In this document: positions 1 to 12,615 of the stretch, piece after piece
Layout of the letters: every line of letters starts with the position of its first letter
Numbering within the stretch: the first letter of the stretch is position 1
Assembly (NCBI GenBank): GCA_963556145.1
Contig: OY744472.1
Span: forward strand, 4,340,001 to 4,404,000
DNA length: 64,000 nucleotides
Reading direction: 5' to 3'
Source of the DNA: Hygrocybe punicea
Lineage: Eukaryota; Basidiomycota; Agaricomycetes; Agaricales; Hygrophoraceae
Notes under the pieces: generated by a model
Told to the model about the DNA's origin: nothing
Seen by the model: the letters and a program-made list of their open reading frames with translations, nothing else
Databases searched by the model: none
Translations under genes and position numbers: made by a program

Positions 1-203
1 ACAAGTACAAAAAATGTAGAATTCAAAGGCGATGGTAGAAGCATGTAGAAAGGAGCATGAAAGAATTTGAGCATAATCGCTGCTGGATAATGTAATGCAA
101 CGTAGGACATTCCATTCTGCCTGGTATTTGGGCAACAACATTTTTTTTTGAAGTTGTTGTGGCTTGCCAAACAGTTGACGAACGAATCGAACGCCGTTCG
201 GCA

Positions 204-1526
204 TAGTGTTGCCGCGGCTCGGCTAGCCGGTCAGCCGGATACACAAGCCACAGCTACGGCTACATTAGCCGGCCATTTTTTGTCGTAGCCATAGCCATAG
301 CTGCGGCTACAGCTACAGCTGCAGCTCAAGCCGCTAGCCGCAGCTCAAGCCAACTAGCCACAGCTCAAGCTGGCTAGTTGGTGTCGTCAATCACCGGGGG
401 GGGTCACCACGCCATCAACCTCACAAAGGCCATGTCCATGTCAATTGACATGACATTGCCATTTGTGAGGTGAATGGCATCGCAGACGAAGTGGGGGGAC
501 ATCTGATGTAATTCGTGGGCTGCTGGAGCCGCATCGTCCAGGTATTCCTTGCCGGATACCTCGCGAACATCGTCCACCGGTTAGTTGACGCGGTTCGTGC
601 GCGTTCGCGAGGTGTGATGGCTTGGGGGGGTAGGGGGCTGGCAGCAGGAAAAGGGGAGAGACTCCCTGGCCCCCGCTGTTCTTGCCGGAGGCACGTCAAC
701 CAGAGATTTCTTGCTGGATACCTCACGAATGTCGTCCGCGCATCAATTGATGCGGTCCGTGCATGTTCGCGAGGTGTGATGGCTTGGGGGGGCTTGCAAC
801 AGGGAGAGGGGAAAGACTCCCTGCCCCCGCTGTTCTTGCCCCATCCGTCGTCCTCGTTGCCCTCGTTGTCACCCGCCATTGGCCACTGGGTTGGCGTTGA
901 CGTGGTTGTGGTCATGGTTAGCGGATGTCGATGGGAATATATGTTTGGCACGTACCTGGGCCGTTAGGTGGGCGCACCACCCTCCCGGCCTAGCTCTCCG
1001 CCGTCGTTGCCTGGTTGTTGGGTTGTTGCCATGCGGGTGGTGGCGACATGGGCGTTGGTCGTGGGCGTTGGTCGTGGTCACGGTTGTGTCGTGGCGCCTT
1101 TCATTGGTCCGATTTCCATGGTTCTTGTGGGATATGCGAGAGGTGGTGGGAGATGGGGAGATGGTGGGAGATGGTGGTGGTGAGTTGTGTTGTTCATCCT
1201 CGTTGTCGCCGGTGCTGTAAGAAAGTGAGCTGTCAGCATATTTTGAAGCCAGTCGATCTCAGCTGGCGCAGATTTCAAACTCAGTTTTAAAATTATTTTG
1301 CACGCAATGTAGATATATCATTTAATTTGAGAGCAAATACATGTACTGGACTTGCGGTAGATACACCGGCTAGCCAGCTGAATAGTTGCGGCTAACAGCT
1401 ACAGGAAATACTGTAGCTGCAGCCGTAGCCGGTTTGTAGCCTAGCCGAGCCGGTCACAAGCCGAGCCAATTTGGCGGCTTGGCTACGGCTAGTAGCCGGC
1501 TTCTAGCCGTAGCCGCGGCAACACTA
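204..1526 (-). mobile_element. Non-autonomous hAT-type element A
   Basis: The ends are inverted: TAGTGTTGCCGCGGCT at the left is matched by the reverse complement of the right end. The insert is flanked by a perfect 8-bp duplication GTTCGGCA (196-203 and 1527-1534), the hallmark of hAT superfamily insertions. TAGCCG-rich subterminal repeats fill 215-370 and 1365-1520. No transposase is visible. On the minus strand the centre looks like spliced low-complexity exons: GGTGGTGCGCCCAC (about 968-981) is followed by CAG and a GTACGT donor, a junction also found in elements B, C and D. Strand is set by that junction. Confidence 0.85.
545..840. repeat. Tandem duplication of about 160 bp inside hAT A
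   Basis: Two imperfect copies (about 545-700 and 708-840) share the segments TGCCGGATACCTCGCGAAC-like, GTTCGCGAGGTGTGATGGCTT and GAGACTCCCTG..CCCGCTGTTCTTGCC. The same CAATTGA plus TTCGCGAGGT module turns up in other hAT-type repeats of the window, for example near 37,930. Confidence 0.7.
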
Positions 1527-1534
1527 GTTCGGCA

Positions 1535-1997
1535 AGTGTTTGGTAAGCCATATAAGCACGATTTGTAAACGCCATTCGGCAAGTGCTTGTTAACCTGTCA
1601 CAAACATACTGATACATGCTACATAGCTAGACAATTGCCACCACAGATGAACTGTAAGGTTAATCTTAGCCTGTCGATTTCATAACTAGCATTCAATCAA
1701 TGATGCATATACTCACATAGAATACAGAATATTTGAATCAACTTACCAATCACTAGTGACTGTCATTCTCGGTTGTTTGACTTGGGATATTCTCTTATCT
1801 CAGTTCATGCATTAATCACAGCAGGGAACCGATCGATTTACGAATATAACAAGGACTACAAATTTCGCGATGGTAAAAACATATGAAGAGGCGCACGAAA
1901 GACCCAGTTCCTAAAACCACAACCAACCAACATCTGACGGAAGAAACCATTAATAAAATATGACACAGATCGTATCAACCTACGGACTCACTTCGAA
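1535..1997. other. Intergenic, no gene seen
   Basis: Moderately AT-rich sequence between hAT A and the 3' end of the first gene. No ORF, tandem array or RNA gene could be supported. Confidence 0.5.
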
Positions 1998-3386
1998 TTA
2001 CAATCCTGGATCCAATTTGGATGAGGACGGCTTAGGGGGTGGTGTTGCGGATTGCACTGGAGTGGCCGAGGTGTGAATTTGCGGTGGGACAATATTGCCC
2101 AAATCCATCTCCATAGGTGAGATGCTTGGCTCCGTCGGGGTTGCTGACGTGTTTCGCGAAGACACACGCGTGCCAGGACGCAAAGCTAGACGTAGATGGG
2201 AGATATATTAATGTATATAATGACGTGATGCTGAACAAGTTATCTAGAGTTGACAATTTTGTCTTCTTTTTTGCTGGCTTATCACTATCCTCCATGTCAA
2301 CGTCAAGATCCAATGCATGTGTGGCTTTGGCAAGTCTTTGTCTTTCCGTCTCCAAAACACTATCCTCAATTTGGTCACCACCACCTGGAGACGTTTTCGG
2401 GCGTTCATCAGACATGAGCTCATCCCGCACCTCACTCTCAGAGTCCTTGGTCTTATCATTCAAATCCAGCGGTCCAGATGTCCAGATGTCCTGTTCCGAG
2501 GAGTCCAGCATCATGGTTTCCAACTTCGACTTTTTGGTCTTCAATTTCTTGGAGACCTTCAGGACTTCAACAATGGCTGTCCATACCTTAATGGATATAT
2601 TACATTGGATAATGGAACTTACGTTTTCGAAACTTGGAATCATGGTCCTCCACCTCTGTTTTGATTTTCTCCATCTTTATGTCCTCTATGAATGGACATT
2701 GTAAATTATAAATCTCATATATGGCGTTCAATCACTTACCACCATCGTCCTCTGCGATCTCTGATGCTCTTGTGCGCTCTATAGTGATGAAGCTTGGATA
2801 TTATTAGCAGGGTCAAAGAAATGTGGCTTACTTGACTTCGGTTTGGGTTTCGGTTTGCTCTTCCCCTTTGTCATCATTTCATCTGGACAGGGCAAAGATC
2901 AATGTCATTATATATATATAAAGTGGAAAATGGTAATGCAGACCAGTTACATGATCCTTCTTCTTGTTTGGGTGGCTCACAGGATCTGAAACTCTTTGTC
3001 AGACTTCTTTCCATCCTTTCCTTCACTATTCAGACTGTATACAATAGATAAATCCCATAAAATATTATATATGAACTCAAACAAGAAATTTACACCCTGC
3101 TATCTCCATGTTTTTGCATACATTGTACCCAAGGGTTTAAGCCTGTCCAGTGTGTGCAGCATATCACCATTCACATTGCCAAGCCATCCCCAACACTTGG
3201 GGGCCAACTGATTTGACATAAAATGAACATTTTCTCTCTGTATTGCAAAGTGAATACATGTAAATTGAGTCTATAAACTTTAAAATAAATTGCGGACTCA
3301 AAACCTGCAGGTTTACCCATGGCAAACCTTACCAATGTCTGCAGGTATGATTTTTTTGCTTGTGCTCATTCCAGCCATTTTCCCAT
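1998..3386 (-). CDS. Multi-exon gene for an unknown charged, probably nuclear protein
   Basis: No family is recognised. The minus strand shows short coding pieces with fungal splice sites. Possible start exon near 3,340-3,386 (MAGMSTSKKIIPADIG). Then a lysine/proline-rich piece near 2,840-2,880, a piece ending EIAEDDGG before GTAAGT (about 2,745), and EDIKMEKIKTEVEDHDSK before GTAAGTT (about 2,620). The largest exon follows a roughly 47-bp intron (about 2,250-2,575); it is acidic and contains KKLKTKKSK and a basic PAKKKTKL stretch that resembles a nuclear localisation signal. The last exon, reached by a TCTAG acceptor near 2,183, is Ser/Thr/Pro-rich and ends KLDPGL. The tail exons are well supported by splice phase. 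The 5' end and completeness are uncertain, and in-frame stops between the first pieces may mean a decayed 5' half. Confidence 0.45.
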
Positions 3387-3790
3387 TTTAGTGGCAGAAC
3401 TTTATTTTCAGCCACCAACACAGCCTCACAAGAGCCCTCCAATGCTTGCATTTGAGGTAACTCGGTAAGTTTTCACTTGATCATCCTTTGTTTTCATTTT
3501 ACTAGTATTTTTGTAGGCATTATGCCTACCAATGTGCTGCCAACAGCAACCAATGCAGCCATTGAGCATGGAGTCAATGCCCAAAAGCACTGGTGGCATC
3601 AGCACTGGCACCAGCACCAGTGGCAGCAGCATGGCAACATCAGTGGTAGCCACACCAGCACCAGCACTAGCACCAGAAAACAAGATTTCGTCCAAATTTC
3701 ATTTGGGACTACAACCACTGTCAGCTGAGTCAAAAAAACCTGATTGCCTATGTTTAGCAAAGTATCTTGTAATTCAAAAGCATCATATAA
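3387..3790. other. Short intergenic stretch with GCA/CAGCAC low complexity
   Basis: Between two minus-strand genes. Positions 3,580-3,680 are a degenerate Ser/Thr/Gly-coding simple repeat (CAGCACCAGTGGCAGCAGC type). ORFs on both strands here come from the repeat and are not called. Confidence 0.4.
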
Positions 3791-6700
3791 CTATGCTTTT
3801 GAATCCATAAGCTCAAGCTTCCAATGCTCTCGACTCTTGGATGCATGTTCAGCCACTGCATCAGCCACTGCAAGTGCAAAAGTTCCATCATCATCATCTA
3901 AGTTGTAAGGTTATAAAGATGCTTGGTTATTTCTTTTTTGTTACTCACAATATTTCAAAGATGCCTGGATCTCTAATGGGTTCTCCAAATTAGGCTCCAA
4001 CAACAGGCCATAGATGAGCAAGAAAATTTCCTTCAGGGTGATATCAGATGACCACAGTCAGCCCAGTTCTGCAATGCAGACCTAAAGAGGAATGAATCAG
4101 AGACCCATATAATACATTAACTTGATGATGAACCACCTTTCCTTGTTTTGAGACCTTGGCATTTGAATGATAAGAACATACACATCAATACCACTATACC
4201 ACTTACATTCAGATGCAAGATGAAGGTGACAAATCGAATCTCCGGGGGATCACGTGGATAACTCTGAGGAATGTCGCATGTGAGAAGAAATGTGCCATTG
4301 CGATATGGGCTTTTGGTTTCATCTTTTGGTGCCTTGAGAAAATGTGTAGAGTTAGCCGCAATCATATCAGACATTCATGGCTGACAAGTACCTCTAGAAT
4401 AATCTTCAGGAAAGAAATGTCGCCGTCATTCACATAAAGGTCAACCTGTGGATGCGGATCCATTGTGAGCGCTTTCAACTGAGGGGAAATGATCAGATAC
4501 AGTTCTGGAGATGCTAAGCCACGATGACTAACCTCTCGCATGATCCTCTTGGTACGACTATCATTAATAGGACTAGCAGAGATCATATTAGCAGGCTTGA
4601 CGCTCTGTTGAAGTTTCACATGGGAAGCTCGAGGTGGGAACTTTGAAATGGTAACAACGTCAACTGGGAAGTGCTGAGTGTCTCCATACTGGCTCAACAC
4701 GACATCATGCAGCACCAGCGGTTTCGGAGGTCTCGGAATGCGTTCGGTCATGGATAACATAGTTTCCAGATCCTGGCAAGAGTGCACGAACTCAATATCA
4801 ACAGCGGAAACAGAAGACAGAAATTCAACATACAAAGATACTCAACACATCACTGAGGGAAGTTTGAGGGCAGAAACGATAGCCGCCTATAACATCACGC
4901 GTCACACGACGAAACCACCCGACTGAAACATGGAACAATTCGCACCAGTAGCGACTGAAATTGCGTGCAGTTTATTATCTGACCGATCGCCAACTTGAAC
5001 TGAATCCACGGTGATGTTGTTCTTCTGCAGAGCGTGACACACATCTTTGGCTGACACCTCTGAGCTCGTGTCTGCACCGTCGGTCACGATGATGATCCAT
5101 TTACGAAGCTTGGGCAGATCACTCCGGTAGCTCAACAGCATTCTTCGGGCAGTGTCTAGAGCATCGAACACAACAGTATTGCCTGCTGCGGACACCTTGT
5201 CGAGCTGTTGCCGGAAGCTCTCGAAGATGGGTGTTAATTCCTGCTTAACGCTTGCCTTGTCCGAGACTGTCAATAATGTCTGAGAAACAATTGGAGAAAA
5301 AGAGCCTGTCAACAATGATGCCTACACGTCACAAGTCCAAGAACCAAGGACACTGAGGTATCAAAAGAGCTCTAAACAGACCCGTCCATAAAATCAGTCC
5401 CAGGTCACGATGGAATATCAAACAGAGATCGACCGCGCGATTGATGAAGACATTGAACAACTCTTTCAAGATGTCCAAGCGATTCAGGCACCGACTAGTC
5501 TCTCGTTCTTTTGAACCCCGCCCACCCGCCATGTCCAAAGATCGCTGTTGAATTCGTATGTGTCGCTGTACCCAAAAGAAGCCAGAGTGTTTGTGTTTTT
5601 TACAATCAAACCTCTCTCAACGCCACCTCCAGCCTCTTTGAGGCCGTGCCTAGGCATAATTCCGTCACTCAAACATAAGTGATGAGTCGGGAAACGTACC
5701 ATAATTGTATGTCAGACATGCTCCCGAATTCAGCCTGGTCAAGATAGCCTATCAACGCGAGAATAGGAGCGTCCCGCGGAAGCAAGACCCTCTGCTCAAC
5801 ATCCTGAAAATCATGTCGAACGATCACCTGGGACAGTCTCCGTCTGTGACCAACTGCGAAACTAATCTCTATGACACCACCGTGGGAAATATCAGTGAGC
5901 CCGAGGGTTAGGCTCGCAGAGTCGTTGATGACAGCTTTGGAGAGCGTCAAACGAAGAGTGAACCTTGAGTACCGAGCCTTGGTAACTCGATTCGCAAGGC
6001 AGTAGAGTGTTCTTGTACTTGTGCTGATTGACAAATCCCAGACGGTTTCCTGCCCCTCGTATATGAGAATCACTTGAACTTGGTTGCTACCAGCATCGGT
6101 CGTTCCTCGCACACGTTCTTTGCCCTTCAGGGTAGAAGGAACGTCATGCACAGGAAGAATGTCCTTCCCTGAAATCTTGAAAGAAAATGACCTTTAGTCC
6201 ACGAAGAAAAGAAAAAGGCAACAGGGCGATCAAACACGCGTACCCATTCTGCAACGGCCTCCCTCACTTGCTCAACATCGAAAAAGTGGGAAACTGACAA
6301 TGCGAAGGGTCCCGTCGGACACAGCTCTTGCGTCACAAACCAGTCTCTTGATTCTTCATTGACAAATGTGTGGAGACCTGACAAGTCCACGAGGGTAGGA
6401 GTAAGCAACAGATCTTCGGTCCTAAAAAACCCAGTTAATAAAAGTCAGAAGTCAAAGATCAAATGCCAACTTAGGATCAATCAGTCTTCTGGGAACCTGA
6501 TAAGGTTCCACTCCAACCTCTTCATCACTCAGCTCGCCCAAAAACTCAGAAAGATAGTTGGCCAACTCCATGAACTGATGATCGCACGCAGTTGCAAAAT
6601 GTGCCGACTGCTCATATCAAAATCGTGGATGTAACACTCAGAATCGGGAATGGGCCAACGAACCTCCAACATCTTGGTCCTCGTTTCGAAATTGCCATGA

Positions 6701-9700
6701 TTCGCTTCAAGTGTGAGGCTCAAGTTCAGAGCATCATGCCGAGCCATGGCTCCCAAGTCGAAGAGAAGATCGTAAACTGGACCCTCGCAGTGAGGGTCGT
6801 CCAAGTCATCTTCATTTTCGGAGTCCCTGCGGAGATAAAACATCCAAGCTTGGTGACAGCTAGGATGTTGCTTCCGTCAGTAAGATTTAGCTGCGCGCCA
6901 ACACGTCATTTCGCCTTGTTCTTGCATGATTATGAAGTGGATCTCACCATTCTCCAATATCACTTCTTCTGAAATGCCCTCGGCAAGTTCGCCCAATAGA
7001 TTTAAAGACGCCTTTGTGTGGTTAAATATGTCCTCTTCAATAACCCCATGTCTCGCCGTCGGACGGCTGACTCCAGATCGCTCATTCATCGATTCACTAA
7101 GATCAAGGCATAACACAATGGCCTAATGCACAAGACAACATCAGTCAGAACAGGACTTGTTAATCCCATGGGAAAATAAGCAAACGTCCGTACCTCGTCC
7201 GGCGGACCAATCGGTGCAGCCGAAACACCTTCAAAGGAGTCAACTTGCCATGTATCTTCAGCCTTCCTCTGCTCTATCACCTTTTCAAGTGAATAGCTAA
7301 CATCGTTAACGTCTACTTCCGTGTCTCCTCCGCTCCTGAAAGAACAACAAGGTCAGCCAAGCGAATACGAATAACACATGGATCATACGTAGGTCTAAAG
7401 AAATTCACATCACGCGTCGTACCACACCCTCTACCTGTGAATACAGCCAGAAGACCCTAGTCCAAAAAAAAAAACAGCTAATCAAAACTAAACCGTACTC
7501 ACACGTCCACCAACTCACCTCTTGGTCCAAGACAATCCGCGGTGGGATCATGTTGGCCGATTTCAAGTCCAAAGGTCCGCTCGTGACTAGGTCTGTTTTG
7601 TTGGCATTCTTGATGGCACCTATTAAATCCCGGCCGACCCGGGCAAGATCAGAAGAAGGGAGTGAAGATATGGAACCCAGCTTCTCGACGTCAAGCGCCA
7701 TCGTCGACTGAAATTTCGAGTCAGAAACCGGCAAAGCGCTGCAATAAGACAACAGTCGTTTCAATCGCTCAACATCCTTGGCTGTCATTTCTGATATGGT
7801 AGGCATGGACGAGGGCCTATAAAGTTCACCTCCTGGCTGACGAAGTACCACGAAATCACGATTGACTACTTGCGAGTTCATGAGGATCGGGTTCGTCAGG
7901 AGCTTGTGTGAGGTGGTGCAGACAAGTGAAATCTCCTCAAGTGGGCGTGATATCTGGAGTTCAGACGGAAGCTGGAGGTTTCCAGCTGCCGTGATCATAT
8001 GTGCAAGGAGAATCCTGACCTACATCAGATCGTAAGGATGGGAGACATGGAAAGTGATGAGGACTCACCACTTCAAACAATCGATTGGGATTTATCAAAA
8101 TGGCAGCGGGACCTCGGTTGCAGGATGACAAAAAGTCTTTGAGAGCATGATACAGCGCTTCAGACAGCGCAGCACGCTCCTCTGAGCCGACATCTCGGTT
8201 GAGGAACAAGATACCCACTGATACAAACAAGGATGAGAATAGTCCATCAGACATGTACACAAGCAGGCACTTACGAGCCCTCACTGCGGGAGGAAAATGT
8301 GTGATTTCATGCAACGTAGAGAGCACTTTGTCTTCCGCGGCTACCCCTTTCAATGGGACAGAATGTGTCAAACAGTACAAGGAGGACAGGAGCGTTGCCA
8401 TGCCTCGAGCAGTCTGAGGGACACTTGGCTGCCATGCTCGACTGAACAAATAAGTCGATTCCTTACAGACGGTGCTGCGCTTCTGGGCGTCCTCCCCAGC
8501 TTCTGCTTTGCGTTTGACAGCGTACAAAACGACAGAGGTGGTGGTGAGTTGAGAAGCCGTCTCGGAGTCGGTGCAGAAGAGGTCTTGAAGGCAAATACAC
8601 CCACAAGCGATGATAGGAGAGTGAGATGTATGTAAATCGATATGGAAACCACGTTGTGTCGACAGGGACAGGGAAGGTGATGGTATCGTCTGATTTGGGA
8701 AGATCTGGAAACGATAATATGTCTGATAAACGTGCGTTGAGGCATGGCAGACGGAGACGAGAGTCGATTGAGTGAACTGCACGGTTCTAACACGAATCAA
8801 AAGTGTATCACATCCAAAAGGCAGATGCAAAATAACAACGCACTCTGTTATTGGATCTCTCAAATGTATTCTCAAGGAAAGACCAGGCACAACGAAATCT
8901 CTACTGGAGAGGAAGTCCTGTATAAGACTGACTACCTCTTCCGATGTCAGTCGTAGCGGGGCACCCTGGACAAAACCGCCTTGTGGCGCAGGAATAGGGA
9001 CTCTGTCGATCTTGTCTCCATCCCAAGCTACAATAATGTGAGGTGTAGGCGGATCAAAGACGGCAGCTTCACGAGGGAATGTATCACGGGGACAGCCAGA
9101 GGGACAACCAGCCGTGGTAGTTTCCTTACCCATGCGAAAGCAGTGTGCATGATGTAGGTGACCACACCCAGCGTTCTGCGTGGTTGTTTAGTGTATGACC
9201 TATAACGTCCAGGTGATGGCCATCGAACGCACCTGGACTAGTGAACAGTGCAAAAACGCCGAGGGCTGCACATGGGTGTCGGTGACAAGTTGCATGCAAG
9301 CTGAGCAAGGAAAACCTACATATAATTATCAGCGAACGAAATGCAAGCAAGGGATGTCACAATATTTTACCGAGAAATTCGCCACAGATGATACAATGAG
9401 GTGGCGTGCTCGTGTTGTTTAGACCTGAGTAACATAAAACTGCAAGGCTCATTCGAGAGCAGCTTAAGACACACCTTTTAAGCTGACGTGGGAATAGGGA
9501 CAATCCGGATGGGAGCAGTGTTTTCCATCAAGAGTGAATCTGCAGTGGAGAGTCGAGAAGAGTCCATGTTGCTCGATCTCGAGGGCTACAGCGCAACTGC
9601 ATGCACGCCCTGTATTGTGTTCGTAATCACAGCAACTGTCGTTGTCGTCCGTTACCATAGCATCTTCTGGGATTCAGCCCAAAACACGAGCAGCTTCGTG

Positions 9701-10430
9701 TCGAAGCGCATGCTGAGAATAGGATCAGAGATCCAGTATATGTGATGCAGTAATGAATCAGAATGTCACCAAAGAAGTATTCCCACTGATGGATTCGCCA
9801 TCGAAAGCTGAGACACCATTGATGGCTGCACTGTCGTCTTTAACAGTAGCATACTTCCGAGCCATTTCCGCCGTGACAAGACGGACTTGAATACGACAAG
9901 GCTCATTAGATTCCGCAATATACCTTTGTTTAGACGGATAAAGACGAGGAATGTCCTTGACAGGATTATCGACGGGAGGGATTAGACTGGTCGAGACTGC
10001 TCTTGCAGTGACAAGTTCGTCGTCACGAATTGTATCAAGAATACGACTTCCAACAAGAAAAGCGTCAAGAAGCGTCGGTAGCAGAAGGGAATCATCAAGA
10101 GACAACTCACTCTTGGCCACGAAGCTCGAAACATGGTATGTTCTACGCATTTTCACTTACGATGATGCACACCCTTTGAGCTACCCCCAGTCGCACACTG
10201 TAGACATCCCCCAGTCTCTCAAGGACACCCTGCGCAAATTCCGATTTGCACGTCGCAACCAGGGTAATGCAGCTTTGACAGTCGCAAAGGTTTGTTGGGA
10301 CTTCAGCTGCGCAATATATTGCTTGGGCACACAATGAGAAGGTCCCACCTGTAATAGAGGAACTGGGCGAGAACCGTAGCTGTTTTGGTTGGGTCCTAAA
10401 CGGACTGATCGAGTCATCTTGTGCTGTCAT
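3791..10430 (-). CDS. Large zinc-finger / VWA / ubiquitin-like / E2-fold protein, probably damaged in the E2 part
   Basis: Long minus gene with many 40-100 bp introns. The N-terminal exons (10,430 to about 9,770) are unrecognised. A Cys/His-rich region follows (9,658-9,070): CSHPDCPYSH, FPCSACMQL and CGHLHHAHC are joined in frame across introns, like treble-clef or RING-type zinc modules. Further on come a DLSES metal-site motif (about 7,090), a beta-rich ubiquitin-like segment (about 6,100-5,870) and a VWA core (5,530-4,870, with IIIVTDGAD). Last is an E2 domain (about 4,590-3,800) reading KRIMREL, DGDISFLKIILE, SPYRNGTFLLTCDIPQSYP, VCIAELG and LLIYGLLLEPN. Splice phases support the E2 exons. 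The catalytic Cys (codon 4,076-4,078) is kept, but HPN reads HLN (4,210-4,212) and an in-frame TGA sits at 4,058-4,060 where Arg is expected. It is inferred to act in ubiquitin transfer. The start could be ATG at 10,430 or 10,481. Confidence 0.7.
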
Positions 10431-10509
10431 GGTTACATTGGTTAGTATCGTTCGTATTCTAATGGCCGTCACCACCGACATCCATTATTGCAGATGGGGG
10501 ACTTGAATT

Positions 10510-11305
10510 TTGCATTTCGACGATCGAGGGTTTGTAGTTCCAATGGCAGACTTCTACCCTAAGTTCTGGCGGCATGTTCAGTTATCGGTAGAAAGGCAAA
10601 CAGGAGAGGAAATCGGGCTTGCTATGCTTCGCTATTGTACTGTTATTTCATTTTGTTTCCAAGATATCGGCTTACTTTTGTTATACAAAGCACTGGCGCC
10701 CAATGCGCCATTCCTGACCCAACTGTGCCAATTCATCTTGGCATTCAATCATCTGGTGTAGAACCCCAGAACATTGATTCTTCTGGCGCAAACCTCATCC
10801 TACAACTCCTCTCGCACACGCTCCACACTCTCCCTTCCGACTTGGTTCCTCCCCCTCCCTTAGTTGGCCTGAAAGATCGTCTTGGCGGTGCTATTCTTAT
10901 GTCACCCTGGGTCTCACTCACAACCGACACCGGCTCATTTTGGCGATCGACAAAACAGGCGTTCTATGCTTAAAATGGCTCCTACTCTGGGGCACGGAAG
11001 TCCTCGGTCCCGTCCCAGAATCTCAACACGTCTACCTCGAAGCAAGCAAAGCTCCTGTATCTTGGTTTGCCGGAATGGAAGGATTGGTTGATCGGTTTCT
11101 GGTTACGACTGGGAGCAAGGAGTGCCTTCGGGACGATGATATTGCATTTGCCGACCTGTTGCGCCATCACCACCATAACGTGGAGATGGTGGTAGGGAAG
11201 GATGGCGTTCATGATGGTCCACTATTTGACTTTGCCGTGAAAGACCCGAAGCAAGGTGGTGAGCTGCCAGCACCAATGGAAGTGGCCAGCTGTGATATTT
11301 ATTGA
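10510..11305 (+). pseudogene. Broken alpha/beta-hydrolase (esterase/lipase, abhydrolase_3 type)
   Basis: Pieces of one fungal alpha/beta-hydrolase lie in order on the plus strand but in different frames. Piece 1 (to about 10,758): GFVVPMADFYPKFWRHV and LLYKALAPNAPFLTQL. Piece 2: SGVEPQNIDSSGANLILQLL, the nucleophile elbow, where GDSAG reads IDSSG with the Ser kept, then LGGAILMSPWVSL (to about 10,945). Piece 3: LKWLLLWGTEVLGPVPESQ, then LVDRFLVTTGSKECLRDDD and VHDGPLFDF with the likely catalytic Asp and His (to 11,305). Frames change near 10,745 and 10,950, where no intron fits, and the HGGG oxyanion motif reads FDDRG. Nothing upstream of the oxyanion loop is found before the neighbouring minus gene begins. 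It is most likely a truncated, inactive esterase copy; assembly error is the alternative. Confidence 0.7.
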
Positions 11306-11535
11306 GATCTATTGAGAATTCATTGCCTCAGCCAATTTTGGCCTCTCATTCGGAATCCAATATGGAAATTTCCTTTTAAGAGTCAACCGTTCTAGGGCGA
11401 AAAACGCTCGACTCTCTCCAAGGTTTTGAACCAACCTGTAAATTCAACGTTCAACGTTCATCAAACCTGAGTAAGTAACGGCGTGATCCAGCGTAACTGT
11501 TACTAAACGCTAAGAAATCATTGCAGGATTCATAA
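11306..11535. promoter_or_regulatory. Upstream region of the superoxide dismutase gene
   Basis: This 230-bp gap lies directly before the SOD start codon. No clear TATA box is visible. The only recognisable point is an AG-containing pyrimidine stretch (ttgcagg) just before the ATG at 11,536, so an intron in the 5' UTR (donor GTAAGTAACG near 11,471) is possible. Confidence 0.35.
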
Positions 11536-12615
11536 ATGTTCTCCATTGCTGCTCTTCGTCCCGCGCTTTCCCGGTCGCTCATAGCTCCAAGCTTTACTTC
11601 TCCCCTTCACACACTTCCCAACCTGCCGTATTCTTACAATGTTTGTCCAATGTTTGAAAGTATAACTCTGGAACGGAACCGATGATATTCACTCGCCTGC
11701 TATGCTAGGCACTCGAACCTTACATTTCCGAGGAAATCATGAAACTCCATCACCAAAAGCACCACCAGACCTACGTCAATGGATTGAACGCCGCAGAGGA
11801 AGCGTGCAGTAAAGCCACTTCAGTCAAGGAGAAAGTTGCACTTCAGCCGGCTATAAAGTTCAATGGTGGTGGTCAGTAATCTAACCCGTGTCATTCGGAA
11901 CTTCTTGCAACTCCCCATACTTGTTTTCTTTCAGGCCACATCAATCATTCCTTGTTTTGGAAAAACTTAGCTCCTACCCAGGCCGGAGGTGGTAAACTCG
12001 GAAACGGTTTACTGAAGACGGCTATCGATCGCGACTTTGGGTCTCTAGAAGATCTCAAGAAGGAATTCAACGCTACAACGGCTGCAATTCAAGGGAGCGG
12101 GTGGGGCTGGTTGGTATGTCCCTCTTCCACACACTCAAATTTCCTATCATTCATTGCACCCTGTCATCAAGGGCTATAATAAACCCCGACAAGTACTCGA
12201 AATCGTGACCACTGCTAACCAGGACCCGCTGCTATGTGAATTCATGTGCCTTTTTGCGCTTCACCATTTGATGTTCACCTCTGCAAAACAGCCCACATCC
12301 CAATATTCGGTGTTGACATCTGGGAACATGTGAGTTCAAATACTAACGCGATAGAAAAAAAATATGTGCTGATGTTTACAACGATGGTACAGGCATTCTA
12401 TCTTCAGGTGTGTCTTCAGGTATTGCCTTTCTTGAAACCGTGTTTCACATTTCCTTCCACCAGTACAAGAACGTCAAGCCTGATGTAAGCCTACTTTTTC
12501 ACTGAGTCTAACACTGGGCCAATAATGGTTTGACCTTCTCAAGTACCTCAATGCCATATGGAATGTGATCAACTTTGAGGAAGCAGAGAAGAGGCTCACG
12601 AAGGCCACAAAATGA
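11536..12615 (+). CDS. SOD2: Mitochondrial manganese superoxide dismutase
   Basis: Converts superoxide to oxygen and hydrogen peroxide, most likely in the mitochondrial matrix. Eight exons join with consistent phases: 11536-11640, 11709-11871, 11935-12113, 12172-12235, 12292-12329, 12393-12407, 12464-12484 and 12544-12615, giving 218 residues. Residues 1 to about 25 are basic and Ser-rich without acids, a typical mitochondrial presequence. The mature part shows [33 protein letters not shown] and [18 protein letters not shown]. The four metal ligands are all present (His49, His94, Asp179, His183), and Gln142 before GSGWGW is typical of the Mn form. Length is normal and no frame is broken, so this is the clearest intact host gene here. 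One exon is only 15 bp long. Confidence 0.96.

Noticed and set aside
9680..9770. Second in-frame TGA in the VWA/E2 gene
   Set aside because: One splice choice gives a stop, but another (GTGGGA donor near 9,772 and ATCCCAG acceptor near 9,677) keeps the frame open, so no second nonsense mutation is claimed.
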